A stretch of DNA of 64,000 bases from Alentia gelatinosa (lineage: Eukaryota > Annelida > Polychaeta > Phyllodocida > Polynoidae). The stretch covers positions 50,261,950 to 50,325,949 of the forward strand of contig OX465579.1 in NCBI GenBank assembly GCA_950022655.1, in the 5' to 3' direction. The notes beneath the pieces were generated by a model. The model did no database searches and had not been told where the DNA came from. It saw only the letters and a program-made list of their open reading frames with translations. Shown here piece after piece: positions 1-13,024 of the stretch (its first letter is position 1; every line of letters begins with the position of its first letter). Made by a program: the position numbers and the translations under genes.

Positions 1-129
1 TTCCCAGGACACATAGAACAACAATGTATTTTTCTCAGACACTGAAGGCTCTTTATCAAGTCAAACTAAGAAAACATCGATTTGAGATACTCAAACCTGA
101 CCAAATATCACCAGATTTGCGGGGCATAA

Positions 130-640
130 GGACATATGTATCGCCTATCTAATTCTAAAAATGTCACAGTTTTCTGATCAGTATCGCACACGTGAGCGCA
201 ATTCTTCCGACAGAATACTCTGCGATGCTCCCGATTAGCCACCGCAATTTCAACATGTTGAAATGTCGTAGAGACCCCACGATACAGCTGTTACATCGGT
301 ACCAAATTGTAGACGCCTGTTTTGCATCGGTGCCTAATCGCAGAGACGTGGTCAACTGCCCCGATATTAGGTGACCTTCGAACGCGATTTTGATTTTGTA
401 TCGGGAGGTCAACCATATCGGAGGCATATCGTAGTAGGTGGACGCCGGGCCTAAAGCCGGGCTCCCACTCTCCCGACACACCACGAAAAGTGCTGCGATT
501 TGTCTACGATAAGAAATTTTCCAATCGTAGATCTATCGGGACACCCTTGTCGGAGTGTGTCGGAGTGTGTCGTAGTACATATGCACGGGTTGAAAAGAAG
601 ACCACGGTTACGACACCGCCCACGATTCAAGAGGTGTCCC
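130..640. repeat. CpG-rich dispersed repeat (TCGGAGTGTGTCG family), copy 1
   Basis: The stretch is dense in TCG-containing words (TATCGTAG, TATCGGAG, GTGTCGTAG), unlike the AT-rich surroundings. About 85 bp around 326-408 align in the same orientation with 54,101-54,183, with only scattered mismatches. Both contain the core ACTGCCCCGATATTAGGTG. The right part (540-580) carries tandem TCGGAGTGTG words that recur at 1.6 kb and 52.1 kb. I see no terminal inverted repeats and no credible protein, so this is a non-coding dispersed repeat of unknown class. Confidence 0.55.
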
Positions 641-907
641 AACGTTAATCTCAGGCAAACAATTAACAACATACATCTGGGGGGGGATGGCGGCAATGAA
701 CCCAAAGTAGGGGGGGGGGGGGGTTGACTGAAATGTGGTGACTGAGCAATTGTCTAGGGACCCTCCCGGGGCAATTGCTAATTTGCGGGCCGAAAACCTA
801 CAATCTTCTTGTATGTTCATATCATATTCATATATATATGTTATAAAATTACCATTATTGCTATATTATATATTATTTATCATATTCAACTATGCCTAGG
901 GCGTAAA

Positions 908-1011
<104 letters not shown>

Positions 1012-1529
1012 GTGTGTGTATGTGTATACATATATCAGTGTGTGTATATGTGTATACATATATGATATCAGTTTGAAGCATATCAGACAATTTGCCTTGA
1101 ACTTCACAGAGTAAAACCCATGTTATTTTCATCAAAGTTATACAGAAGATAGCTATTGTAGAGTACTATAGATTAATTTTTTAAAACAATTCTTTTTTTG
1201 GTTGTTTTTCTTTGGTTTCATATAGCGCGTTTATTTCTGAAGAAGAGATACATCTAGATATCCCTGGATAGGTTTTCAATAGAATACAAAGGGTATAATG
1301 GATAATCATTCATGACTTAGCATTACAAGTGAAGAGGCTAATCAAAAGACGTGTAAAGGCTAATTAAGGTGCTGCTATGTTTTTTTACGGACCAGTGGCC
1401 CTTTTTGATATGAACATTAATTGGGACGTCCAACAGTATCATAAAACTATGGAAAGAAACCTATTTGTAACCATCTTTGTTTTTGAGAGAATTGAGGAAA
1501 ACCATATTTTTCAGTACATTTAACATAAT

Positions 1530-1790
1530 GGGAAAGGAGCCTGACACACTCCGATACACTTTTATCACTACGACAAATCGAACATGTTCGATTTTGTCGG
1601 AAGGCCTACGACAGGCCATTCCTATCGTAGCACTATCGGAGTGTATCGGAGTGTGTTGGAGTGTGTCGTAGTACTAATACTAGAAAACCCACTTCCTTCC
1701 GACAAAAATTTCATTTTTTAATCGGAACGCTTGTCGTAATGCTATCGTAGTGTGTCGCAGGCGCAAATCGTGATAGTGGGAGACCCCCTT
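1530..1790. repeat. CpG-rich dispersed repeat, copy 2
   Basis: It contains CACACTCCGATACAC near its left end, and the inverted words ATCGGAGTGTATCGGAGTG with GTGTCGTAGTAC at 1,630-1,672. The copy is therefore partly self-complementary. The same words occur at 540-580 and 52.1 kb. No coding potential was recognised. Confidence 0.5.
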
Positions 1791-1842
1791 AAATGTCAAA
1801 TAAGTAAATGAGTCATTTAACTGAATAAAACGCAGATCCAGC

Positions 1843-2160
1843 AGTCGACTATGACACAGACCTCTGTGGTTTTTTCTAGTCGCTTTTTAGAATAAGGCTC
1901 ACCGGGCAGTGAAATATGACACATTATCATGCAATTTAGGTTTAACCATTGCATAGGTGTTCTACGAAGAGAGATCTGTTAATGCTGTTCTGCTGAAAGG
2001 CGGTACAATTGCACACAATTCTTTGAAAAGTTTGTTCAATTTCTATAACTATCTCCTGAAATTGTTTTAGCATGTGTGAGGGCGCCGGATGGGAGTGACC
2101 TGTGCTCGGTTAGTTACAGAGTAAACTATTCACCGAGGGAATGGACTATGACATACAACT
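1843..2160 (-). repeat. Relics of a duplicated TSP1 exon end
   Basis: Three short stretches echo the 3' end and donor of the intact TSP1 exon at 2,197. They lie near 1,843 (GCAGTCGACTATGACACA), 1,898 (CTCACCGGGCAGTGAAATATG) and 2,125 (TTCACCGAGGGAATGGACTA). The exon end itself reads ACTCACCAGGGCAGTGGACT on the plus strand. Two of the three echoes retain the CTCACC/TTCACC that would be the splice donor. The rest of the exon is not recognisable beside them, so these look like decayed tandem exon duplications. Chance similarity is possible because each match is only about 20 bp. Confidence 0.35.
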
Positions 2161-2196
2161 ATGTAATGTTAGCATTCAGAGTAATTAGGAACTCAC

Positions 2197-2361
2197 CAGG
2201 GCAGTGGACTATGAAGCATTCTTGCGTCTGGTTGGCGTCTCCTTGGCATGGTTTTCCACCGTTAGCTGCTCCTGTACAGTTCCGATATCGACTGTGGCTT
2301 CCATTACCACAGGACACCGAGCACTGGGACCACTCAGACCATGGGCTATACTCCCCATCCA
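2197..2361 (-). CDS. Thrombospondin type-1 (TSP1) domain exon
   Basis: This 165-bp exon encodes one TSP1 repeat. The visible motif is WSEWSQCSVSCGNG, followed by a basic stretch (SRYRNC) and spaced cysteines ending in ...CFIVHCP. The acceptor (TTTCAG) and donor (G|GTGAGT) are both good and give a phase 1-1 exon, the usual symmetric class for shuffled extracellular modules. TSP1 repeats bind glycosaminoglycans and protein partners on the cell surface or in matrix, and their tryptophans are often C-mannosylated. No partner exons are identifiable between here and 7.3 kb. The CBM14 gene upstream has its own stop codon and poly(A) signal, so I treat this as a separate gene running off the left edge, or as an orphan exon. 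Duplicated relics of its 3' end lie just downstream. Confidence 0.75.
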
Positions 2362-5300
2362 CTGAAACAATGACCAGTCCATCAGCAACAACATAATTAC
2401 ACTCTAAAGGTAATTATCACTTCTAATTTATGATACTGCCATGCGCACGGCTTTTTTATTGAAATACTGAGATACACACATTTATACATACTTATATGTT
2501 ATACATAAAGAGGAAACACATTTATGAATATGAACAACAATACAAGACAGACATGCACATACATCTATGTTGAATACTAAGCCTGAAAAAAAGGAAATGG
2601 AAAAATGCGTCATAGTTAAATAACAGGCAAACTCTACAATGCTAATTTTCATTTATCTCTTATTGGGAGCAAATGATTATGATTTGATAGCTTGGAAGAG
2701 GAAATCGAAACGGGAAATTGAAGTATAAATACTGGCCATAATGATAAAGCATACTTAACTTAAGTGACCTCGCTTACGTCCTCGGTCTACAGTAACCTAC
2801 CTACCACAGAGCAGCTCCTACCCGGCAGAAGCCAACCAGCCTCTGCTCTCCACCGACGCTGGTAGGCGAGTGTGCACGCATTCACTACATATAGGCAGAC
2901 ACCAGTGTAACAGCATTCGTAATGAGACTCCCTCCACGCCCACAGATTAATTGCCCACCCAATCTATTCATAGCTAGTTTGCCTGTATGGTCAAATCTAT
3001 ACGTGGGGGATGCCATTAATTGAATCTGACTGACTTGGCTATGTGAAACTAATCACTACTTACCACTATTATGTAATGGACTATCAAGTACATTCATTTA
3101 CTATCGATACTATTCATATCTTATATATCTATAATGCATTTAATGAAAATACTAGTAGACAGTCACGATGCTAGGTAGTCCGGATCTGTATGCCATAAAT
3201 GAAGACTACCTATCTTGATCAATTGTGAGCTTAATAAAACAAAAAAGGAACAAATGATGGTGGGTCAGAAAACTACCAGGTCATATCAACGAGGTTAGAT
3301 TTATTCGAATTCCCATTGTTTGTTTGCATGGGTATTTGGCACCTAAGTGAATTATGATGAGGGCGTATAGTTTTTAATTCATGAAATTGCAGTTACCAAT
3401 AAATTGCTTCATTGTAGGTTATATTAATTTAAATACATGTATATCGCAATGACTCGTTTATATCACAATGACAGATCTTAATATTTCTAGACTGAATTAT
3501 ACATGGAAAGGGAGGTTGGAGAAATTCTAGAAAGGAAAGGTCAACAATAATCACCATTAGAAGATGGTGTAGATTTGTAACGCGTAATCGTTGACGTATC
3601 AATCCAGTTAAGACATAATGATTCGGCTAGATTTAAAGTTCAGTTCTACACATTCGAACCACCAAGGCCCCAATTTCTGCAGTTCGAGCTTTAGGTGAAA
3701 GCAAGGTTTGCTTATTGCTCATTGTCATAACCTCTTTTATCCAGGTCCGTTTCTGCTATTCTATACAAGACAATGAACAAATAAAAAAGGGGAATCATAA
3801 TGAATAAGTAGTTACAATCTATGCTTTGTATGTATTATTTGCCCCCAAGAAGATCAAATTCTGCCCCGTGACTCCGCTGGAAGGTCTGACTGTAGTGAAC
3901 CGTACTTATTTTTCCAATTACACTAATGTCTGGACTGGGCTGTTCCAGAGTTTCTGATGCGGAAATCTTTTGAATAGCTCTTCCCATGAGACCCGCTGCC
4001 TTTTCCTCCGTCTTCTCACTCGGAGGCGTGCGGGGTTCCGGGCCAGATCCCTTGAGGACAGGCCTCGAAGGGGCGGGGCTTGGTTGTCATTGTTTCGGCC
4101 CGCCCTCACACGCCATGAGCTCATCTCCGATCACTGCACGTGCTGCCCCCTGGCCACTGAGCAGCTCATTAGGGAGAATATCTGGTTAAATATGCATGGA
4201 GGACGCGCGCCTCTGGTGGGAACATGGCTTGCAACACCCATCGCTGATATTTGAATCTCTTCATACATATATATGGCTGCCAGTGCATGGCAACAACAGT
4301 CTTCTTATTCATATCTATAGTATCGGACGTGATTATTAAATGTATGGTTTTGAACAAGTGCATTTGCCGGGACATACTTGATTATGTTACTTTTACCTTG
4401 TTAATGAACTGTAATTGAATACATTGCGTTTCCACGAATCTTTAATGGTCCTTTCTCGTGACGTGGAAACTTCAGACTTTCAAAAGCAGATCTTCAGGCA
4501 CTTCTTGGCAGAGTTTTATGAGTGCTGTCTTTTTTAAACTGAGGTAACTTCCTGGATAGATTTGTCCTTATTTTGCCTACCTTCCTTATTTTCCCTACCT
4601 ATTTCATTTACCTTTGGAACTACGTAACCCACTCTATTTGTCACAGTCCAATACTGATTTGCTATTGTTCATCCAACTTTGGAAGGTGTTTAAATACCAT
4701 TGATCATATTGTTCCAAGAATGCATACATTTCTAGGGGGAAAATAGAGATTATACATTCTAAGGGTGGATATACCTTTCCTATGTTTTCTTGATAACTCT
4801 GAGTGATATACATTGCCAGAACTGTTGACATTTCTTACTCTTTTTTTAAAATTTCACTGTTACATAATTTGGTAATAGCATGAAAGTTGCTCTTTTTTCT
4901 GTTTTTTTTATTAAGTGTGTATGCTTATTATGCTAACAGGCGTCTACTCTAGTACCTATCTTAGGATAGAATTAAAGTTTGATATTGATTCTTTAACCAT
5001 TTTACCTAGTTTTTGCAGTGGGCTGTAAGTACTTCATTTTCATTTATGTTATCTTCTATTTAACCCATTATTTCTTAGTTTCATTCCAACTTTGTTTCAA
5101 GGAACCATCTGTGGGAAACATTTTAGAACTAATAAAAAAAACTTATATAAAACAAAACAACTTAAAGGGAAAAAAACACAAAATGATACAAAAATCAGCA
5201 CTTCTCTCCTATTGCAAAAGATGAGACAAGTGTGGTATCTTCCCAGACAGAGATGGGACTTCACATGTATGAGTCTATACATTCACAAATGTTCCATCAC

Positions 5301-7098
5301 TGAAATGGTCATTCTGGTATTCATACAAATTCTAGTTAAATGTTCTTAACTGACATATTGCAATTGGTATATTGTCATATATGCCTTCGTTAAAATTTCT
5401 TCCTGACATCCTCTTTTGCAAAACCTTTAACAAGGGGTTGTAAAGCAAGGTATCCCCTGTACTGGATATTACAAAAGAGGAAAACTGATTACAAACAGGA
5501 CAAACAAAACCCAATTGGTTGCCTACAGGTTATATGATTGCTGACCGCTCAGGTGTTGTTAATATGAAAATTAAGCTATCATTCTTTGTAATTTATATGT
5601 AGGGCCCTCATGAGAGGCATTCGTTTTTCATAGATTAATTTTCGCGTCGGTCATAATATTGACGTCACGTTTGCTAGATTAACTTTGACGGAGTAATGCG
5701 TATAAATTTATCATTGTTGTTGCTGACTAAATATCACAGAATATACTTTTCTTCCGGGAATACCACCAACGGGGAAGTAAAGTGAATAAATTAGGAGGGC
5801 AATAAGAGGTTATTAGCTTACCGGTACCGGGGTTAATGGATTTGACTCACAACTATGAATCGGTAGGTAATGTGTCCGGTTCACGCTGTACCCAATAACC
5901 TGTGAGACTCATCATCATTTTGACATAATTAGCACAGCCTTACAAAATAGGAGGTGATCTACACATTCATCATCTTAGTACCTTGCATATGGAACTAGGC
6001 ATCTTAGGCAATGCGAGCCTAGTTTGGTTACCACGACCACACAATCTGTTACCGGAATCATTCTTCTCCGTTTCGAATAATCCGTTATTAGCAATAGAAA
6101 GTAAATAAAGAATAGTCGAAATGAATAGACAGTCGATTTAAATAGACTTTATTGCCCTCAAATTCTTTTAAAATGGTCACATTTGAAAAGCCTCCAAATT
6201 TGCACCAATGGAAGCGAATTAGCTGACATGTTTAAGTATACAATGTGTTCCTTTATCCTGAAACACTCAAAATCGATGAACTAGAATATGCTTGAAACGG
6301 ATACGGTCATATATTAGGTCCTCGGTAAAAGAGGGAATCTCTCGGGTAATGGTCAATGAAGTAGTATAAGGGAAGGTTGAATAACAGAGGAGCTTGAAAT
6401 GTGCACAGCCATACAAAGCTATGTATTTGTAATTGAGGTCATTAATGGGGACTGAAGGACTGTGAATGATTAAATATCTGTGTTCCGGAGGGGCTTGATG
6501 CATGTCATTAACTATGACTACATGTATAACACTCGTTCTGTTATACAATACCGAGGTCGAGTTCTCACGATGAGATTGGCACTGATATATATATATACAA
6601 CATATTTAGAAAATTATTGATATATTTCGGGTATAATCTTTACAAAGATTCCAATGTCTACCTATAATTCATTCGTCACTGATATATACAATATCACTTT
6701 AGCACCTTGCTAAATACGAACCCAACACCTCCCACAAACGGTGTCTAACTGTCCATTTCATTCCGTCTTTCAGAAACTAGTATACAAAGTTGGGTGGGTT
6801 GACACTGATGAACAATGGACGGCTTTGCTAGTACGATCTCCATGGAACATGATCGTCTATCAAGCAGAAAATGCAATGAAGATTTCACTAAAGAAGATGT
6901 CAGAGCACCGTAATTATGAAGTCACTGAAATCAGTTTTGCCGTAACCACTAAGTCACTGTGACGTGCCTGAAAGCCCACGGTACTGACGAGTAGAAACCA
7001 TCTTACTTTATTTTGCAATGAGTCTCTCTATATCTCTGTCTCTCCTTCTATCCTTCTCTAACTGTACTCATTGTCCATACTCTGTTTCCATTCCTCTC

Positions 7099-7158
<60 letters not shown>

Positions 7159-7332
7159 CATCTTTTTCATCGTCTAGTTTCCTTTTCCCCTGTTTACCCA
7201 GCTCAGGTTTTTTCTCATGTATTCACTTCCTTGGTATGGTTTACCTTGCTAACCCAGATCATCCCTTCCTCATATACCATATCTTTCGCTTTTCCTTCTC
7301 TCTTTCTCTACCTCCCTTCTTCAGGTGTTCAC
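2362..7332. other. Non-coding interval without a recognised gene
   Basis: AT-rich intergenic or intronic DNA. A GC-rich island lies at about 3,965-4,250. Its minus-strand reading frame (4,124-3,918) is basic and matches no family I know. Two short Met-started frames at 6,267-6,962 look random. I found no splice-bounded exon here. Confidence 0.5.
7099..7152. repeat. (CT)n microsatellite
   Basis: A pure CT run of about 54 bp, within a wider pyrimidine-rich tract (7,020-7,450) just past the 3' end of the CBM14 gene. Confidence 0.95.
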
Positions 7333-7338
7333 TTTATT
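7333..7338 (-). terminator. Poly(A) signal AATAAA of the CBM14 gene
   Basis: The minus strand reads CACGAATAAAGTG here, about 108 bp beyond the TGA stop at 7,446. That gives a short 3' UTR and supports placing the end of the gene here. Confidence 0.6.
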
Positions 7339-7445
7339 CGTGCCCCCATCCCCTATTCTTCTCGTAATCCTTGTGTTTCGCTCCTGTATCCCAGTGCCTC
7401 TCCTCCCATTCTGTCTGTCTCTCTGTCGCTCTCAGTCTGTCTCTC

Positions 7446-10400
7446 TCATGGTAAAACAGAGCTCGTAGTGTTGCCCTCGTTGAGCGTATTGACTTCAGCT
7501 CGTGGTATGCGCGTCGCGTTCTTCGGGATCGAGGTGACAGTCGGAATCTCATAGAAGGAATCCTCGGTGCATGACAACACGCGTTCGAAGCAATCTGGGT
7601 TATTGTCTAAACACTGCCGCACGAGCAACACTCCTGAACTCGGGCACTTGAAGAGGAATCTGGATATGTTCTCCTTGCTACTTGTATCGTCATCTGTAAA
7701 CGAATAGATACATGTAGAAACAGGACAAAGTGAAAGAATTCCTCAATTTCCCAGACGTCTGAGCGTCATGCAATCCGCCCTGAGTCGTGGGGTTTAAACA
7801 ATGCCGCCAATTTGATCCCCCCCCCCTTTTTTTTATCATTTTATTTATACTGAAACATAACAAGGCAAAATGTGCCTGTTTTCTGTTACATCCAGTGCAA
7901 TACAGACTTCGGTTAACACAGTTTTTGGGCTCTGATCATGAGTTTAGCTAACTTGCGTCACATAATAACATATGCATAAAGATTATTATTTCTCGTTTGG
8001 TATTAAACAGTGTAAAGTAAGACCAATAGATAAGTTTGTATATTACATTTGGTGAGTGGTACCACCATTCAATACTGATTGGTACAATAGTACATGAAAA
8101 AAAGGGAAACAAAATACAATTGTTAGCAATTCCTGAGGGAATCATGTATATATAGTAAATCTTATACATAACTATTTACATGTTAATCGGTTAGAAGTAC
8201 ACAACTTGCTTCATATCCTAAACTTACCTTTATTTTTGACTAGTATGTGTAATAGATGGTTTTACCTACATTCCCATCAGGTATAGCAGAACTACAATTA
8301 TACCATCAATCATTTTCCACGGCAAGCACTTCCGGTATTCAGCTATTGCATTGATCAAGCGGCGTTTAATGTTTTACATCGTTATAGGATTCCTAAGTAA
8401 CAGCTTAAGAGGATTAAGCTGTTACTACTACATAGACAGTTGTAGATAGGAAAATGTGAACACGTACCTTGGACCGGGGGCGCTGTGACTATCTCCCGCA
8501 TTGGTACGTCCTCACAGCCAGCGTCTGACGGCCAGGTGCACACATCTATCCCTTTCTTAAAGTGAAGACCATCTGGACACTGGTTCGTCCGGAACTGAGA
8601 GTGCTCGCAGAACAGATACAGGGAACAGTCGTTGGGGTGTGAGGCGAATGTTCCCGTCACGCAGCTTTCAGCTGTGAATGTATGGAAAGTGTTGATATAA
8701 GAATACAGTTAATATGCCTTATTATCTACAGGTATACTAGATGCTTTTCAGTGCCAAAACTGTTGAGATGGCTTAACATATACCGTTACACTACACATTA
8801 TTCACTAGACACTGCGTTGACATGTCTTGATATATACAGCTATTCTACGAGTCATTTCATGAAGTAAATCAGTACAACCACTTTGGTACCAAAGTAATGT
8901 GGCCATTTATTGCAGAGAGTCTCTGGCGATAGATAACACATCAATCGTAAAAAATATCTACCAGGGCTAGGTTTAGCAGTTGTTGAACTGGTTGACGTCA
9001 TGCACTTGGCCTCCTTAGGCCAGTCACATAATTTGGTATCGTTATTAAAATGAAGATTGCTCGGGCAAGGCATCGATATGTACTTTGAGTGGTCGCACAT
9101 GAGATAGCAGCTACAGACTGTAGGATGTGCCGTCCGTTTGCCTTCTCCAGAACACGATTCATTGGTACCTGTTCAGAAAAGGATGAGTCTCAGTAAAGGT
9201 ATTCAGAAACACAAATTGACATTCTGATTGAATATACAATATACATCATGGTGGGTTTGGAATGCAGACCAGAACACTAGTGCGGTAAGCAAGTTGGACC
9301 TTGTCTGGATATGGTACAAATGACCATAGTAAGATTCAAATCCTACGATTTTAATATATTTCTAGATACCTTTTTGCTTCAAGAGAGTATTTATTTAGAT
9401 CAAATGAAATCGGAGTGAATTGTTTCCTTGGTGCTAGATCTAGAAATATCCGTATATCTGAGAATAAGTACTGACCGTCCGTATGATGTTATTTGAACCG
9501 TATATTTAACGATAACAGTAAAATGTCCTCAACCTCTTTTTAAAACGAAATACAGTACAGTATACAATAGGACAGAGTATACCATAGGACAGAAGTTACA
9601 AAAATACGTCATCAGGTACAAGATGGACATCAAAAGATAGACGAATATAAACCGCATTAGTCCTGACGTCATTTTGGTGCCAAACAAATCCAAACTCTGC
9701 GAAGCAAGTAGCATCGTGGCAGGTCTGCTGCCGACTAATAACTCAGTCAAGTTGTTCTTTGGATATTCAAAAGTATGTCAACACTAATAAGTTCGATCAT
9801 GAGAAAGTTATTACATTGATACATCATTTTTAGTACCATAGTAAAGTTAAATATATTGTAGAATTAAAAAAATTGAGATGTCTAGGATCGCCGACTGCTG
9901 CACTTACGAAGGGATATCCCAATGTTTGGCACCAGAACGTAGGGAAACCATGCTCTCGGCAGGTCAATGACGTCACACTTATGCGGTCTATGGCATGTGT
10001 CGATTTTTGAGCGTGGGAAAACATGCTCAGATACGCTCCCTAGAGGTTAGGAAAGGGTTGAAGGAATTGTGTCATTTGTCAATATGACGCAATTCTTTTC
10101 GGAAATAGATTAGATCAGTCAAAATGGAGATCAGTTTATATCAGCATTCAAATTGGGTACAGCGAGTAAGTAATATTATGATTTACCTTGAGGAGCTCAA
10201 AGTGGGGAAGTCTGGTAAGGTCATTTTAGGACAAACAGTCAAAATGGAAAGGGGAGGTTAAGTTTAGTACTCAAAATTGAGTGCTGTATCAGAAGCCAAT
10301 ACTCACCAGAACATGTGGTAGGGTCTACCATGTCGGCAGGCCTAGGGCCACCAGGCTGAAAGCCCATAAAGCTGCCCATGGGTGAGATCTGAGGCAGCAT

Positions 10401-12992
10401 GGCAGATGGGGCACCTGGAGAGCCGCCGTCATGCGGACCGGCTGGTGCGCTGGGCCAATCGTCGGAGATGGGTTCCCGTAGTGAGTAGGAACTGCCAGGC
10501 TTACTAGGCGCTGGAGGTCCGATAGGACTAGGACTTACAAGGGCCACCAGGGCTGCCAGCCAAACCGCCAACGTGGAGATCTGTGAACAATGATCAAAGA
10601 GTCAAATTACAATTGAGATATCGAATAGAACGGATTGGGAAAGATAAGGTATAGATCAGCTGAAGACCTTTTCTCAGTCTCAGAATAAGCGGGTCTAAAA
10701 TGTAGTAGTGATTGATAATTTTTAACATAAACAATGTTCTTGGAGGCCCTTATGGGATTTGATTTTAGGAATCAGCCCTATCGTCATGGTGCATCGGTAT
10801 GAGGGGGTCTTTCTGTGATCGTTCAACATCATGGTTCTGGCATGCTAGGTATGTATCTGGCTGGATGAGTTCTAGAGCCCCCTCGCTTATACCCACATTA
10901 CTATTCAACCTTCACATCACCGTTCCACTCACTGACTCACACACAAACCTTTATTATATTCATCAACTTATACCATAAATGCATTTAAAGTTATGTTTCA
11001 TCCACCGATTACGGAGTCGCCACAGAAAATGAATATTGCGCCTGTAATCCAAAATCAAGAGATTCTGACCAGTCAGAAGTTCCATTTGGAGATTCTGGAA
11101 AAAATAGTCCAATCCAAAAATAGGTGAAATCATCATATATTTCGAAATAAGTTTCTTAAATATTAATTTCTTTTTTATTAATTCTTTATAATCAGTCTTA
11201 GCCCAGTAAACACAAATATTTGCTAGCTACATAAATTAACATCATTTTTTGGTAGAAATTACGTATTTTTTTACGTAGTACAAACGTGAAAATGTTAAGG
11301 TTTATTTACGTCTGTAGCACTTATTGGTAGATTTACGTTAATCAACATAAATTTATGTAGATTTTGAAACATTAACGTAAATTCATGTAGCTTAGAAACA
11401 TAAATTTACGTTTCTAAACTAATTGGATTTATGTAAATATATCAACAGAGAGATATGTAGTTTTATGTAAATGATCGGTTATTTTATGTAAATTAGAAAC
11501 GGAAATCTACATAATCATATGAATATATATCCCTGGTAGCCCTATCTAAATAGGAAGGGAATGTTTATTTTGGGATTTCTCTATGAAGGAGTGAAGTGAG
11601 TATGATTAGCCTGATTAGCATCAGCTATGATCAGGTGTAGTTAATTCTGTGTATTTTTTCTTTGTAATAGGCCCCAACACTTGCCTCTAACTTTTTCTCA
11701 GCTGGATAAAAGACAAGACCTACATTGATATCAACACCACACACCTGCAGAATGGTGTGGTCATACCCATCTGCCAAAATTACCAAAGCGACAAAAATAG
11801 CCAATCATAGCCTGAATGAGAGTAATGATAATAAGATTAATGATAATGGAAAATGCTGGTTTGGTAAATTTGGTAAATAAACCAACTTTACAGGCCATAC
11901 CCTCCCGAAGAAATACAAAAGATTGAGAGAAACTACTGTCGTGCCATCTAGTGAATTCATTCACATAGACAGCCTATTTACGTGAATAAATGCAATATCA
12001 ATTATGTGAATTTATATAAAATTACCTAAAATTACCATACGTTCTACACACGTAAGTAAACCTTAACATTTGTACTTTTTTTAGGTAGGGAATCTACCTG
12101 TGAGCCACATAGATTTACGTCTTGTGTTTACTGGGAGTAATCTGAATTACCATCAGAACACCGAATTACAGCCATGCTTGACAGTGCTGTGGCATTATGG
12201 CAAAAAATGTTGTGTCTCGGGTCGCCCTCCCATCTCTTTTTTCTTTTTTCTATTTTCACATAAGTGTTTACGCTTCCCCTCTTACCCCTTTTCTCTCCGC
12301 CTCTTGCCCCTTTTCTCCCCCCTCCATGAATGGCTAAGAACGGACTTCTCCCCTATTGTCTCCCATATGTCTTGTCTCTCCCCCTGTTTCTGTCCTATTA
12401 GATATCCCTATGATTAATACCTCTGAACCCTTTATAACCACACTGAAATTCTGTAGCATCCATGTTCAGTCTGTATTTAGTCAGATGAAGTGTCCATAAA
12501 GAATAAAAGCAATAATTTCATCACTGTATTATACTTTGTTGTTTGAACTGGTATTTGGTTGATGCTTTTTGCTGAAATGTTATCATGATATCTCTTTGTA
12601 TTTGAATCTTATTGATATGAATAAAGGCTGCTATTTAATAATTTTAAAAAAAGTGTTGTGTCTCTATGGTGACAAGCCCATGAATACATTCACAATAACG
12701 ACAGGTTTAGTGTACAAAAGGCTATAATCGTCGTGTAGTTACTCGGAGAGTGTGGCTAGTCGCACACATAATCTGTCATTATTGCGTCTGTATTCAGGGA
12801 CTTGTCACCATGGATACATAACATTTGTGCGATCCCTAAATCAATCTTTCTCCATCACGAAACAAAGATCCTGATCACTTCAGTAATTTGTCATCATAGA
12901 GAACCATGTGGTCCGGGTGTAAGTGTGAGTGTGTCGTGGTGTTAATTGTTGATGTGTGAGTGAAGAATAGTGTTATTCATAATAGTGTTATG

Positions 12993-13024
<32 letters not shown>

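Noticed and set aside
2197..7446. Joining the TSP1 exon to the CBM14 gene as one long gene
   Set aside because: The CBM14 gene's last exon has a stop and a nearby poly(A) signal, and no phase-1 donor before the stop was convincing.
7018..7554. 178-codon plus-strand frame rich in Ser/Leu
   Set aside because: It translates a CT-rich tract and lies opposite the 3' end and last exon of the CBM14 gene.
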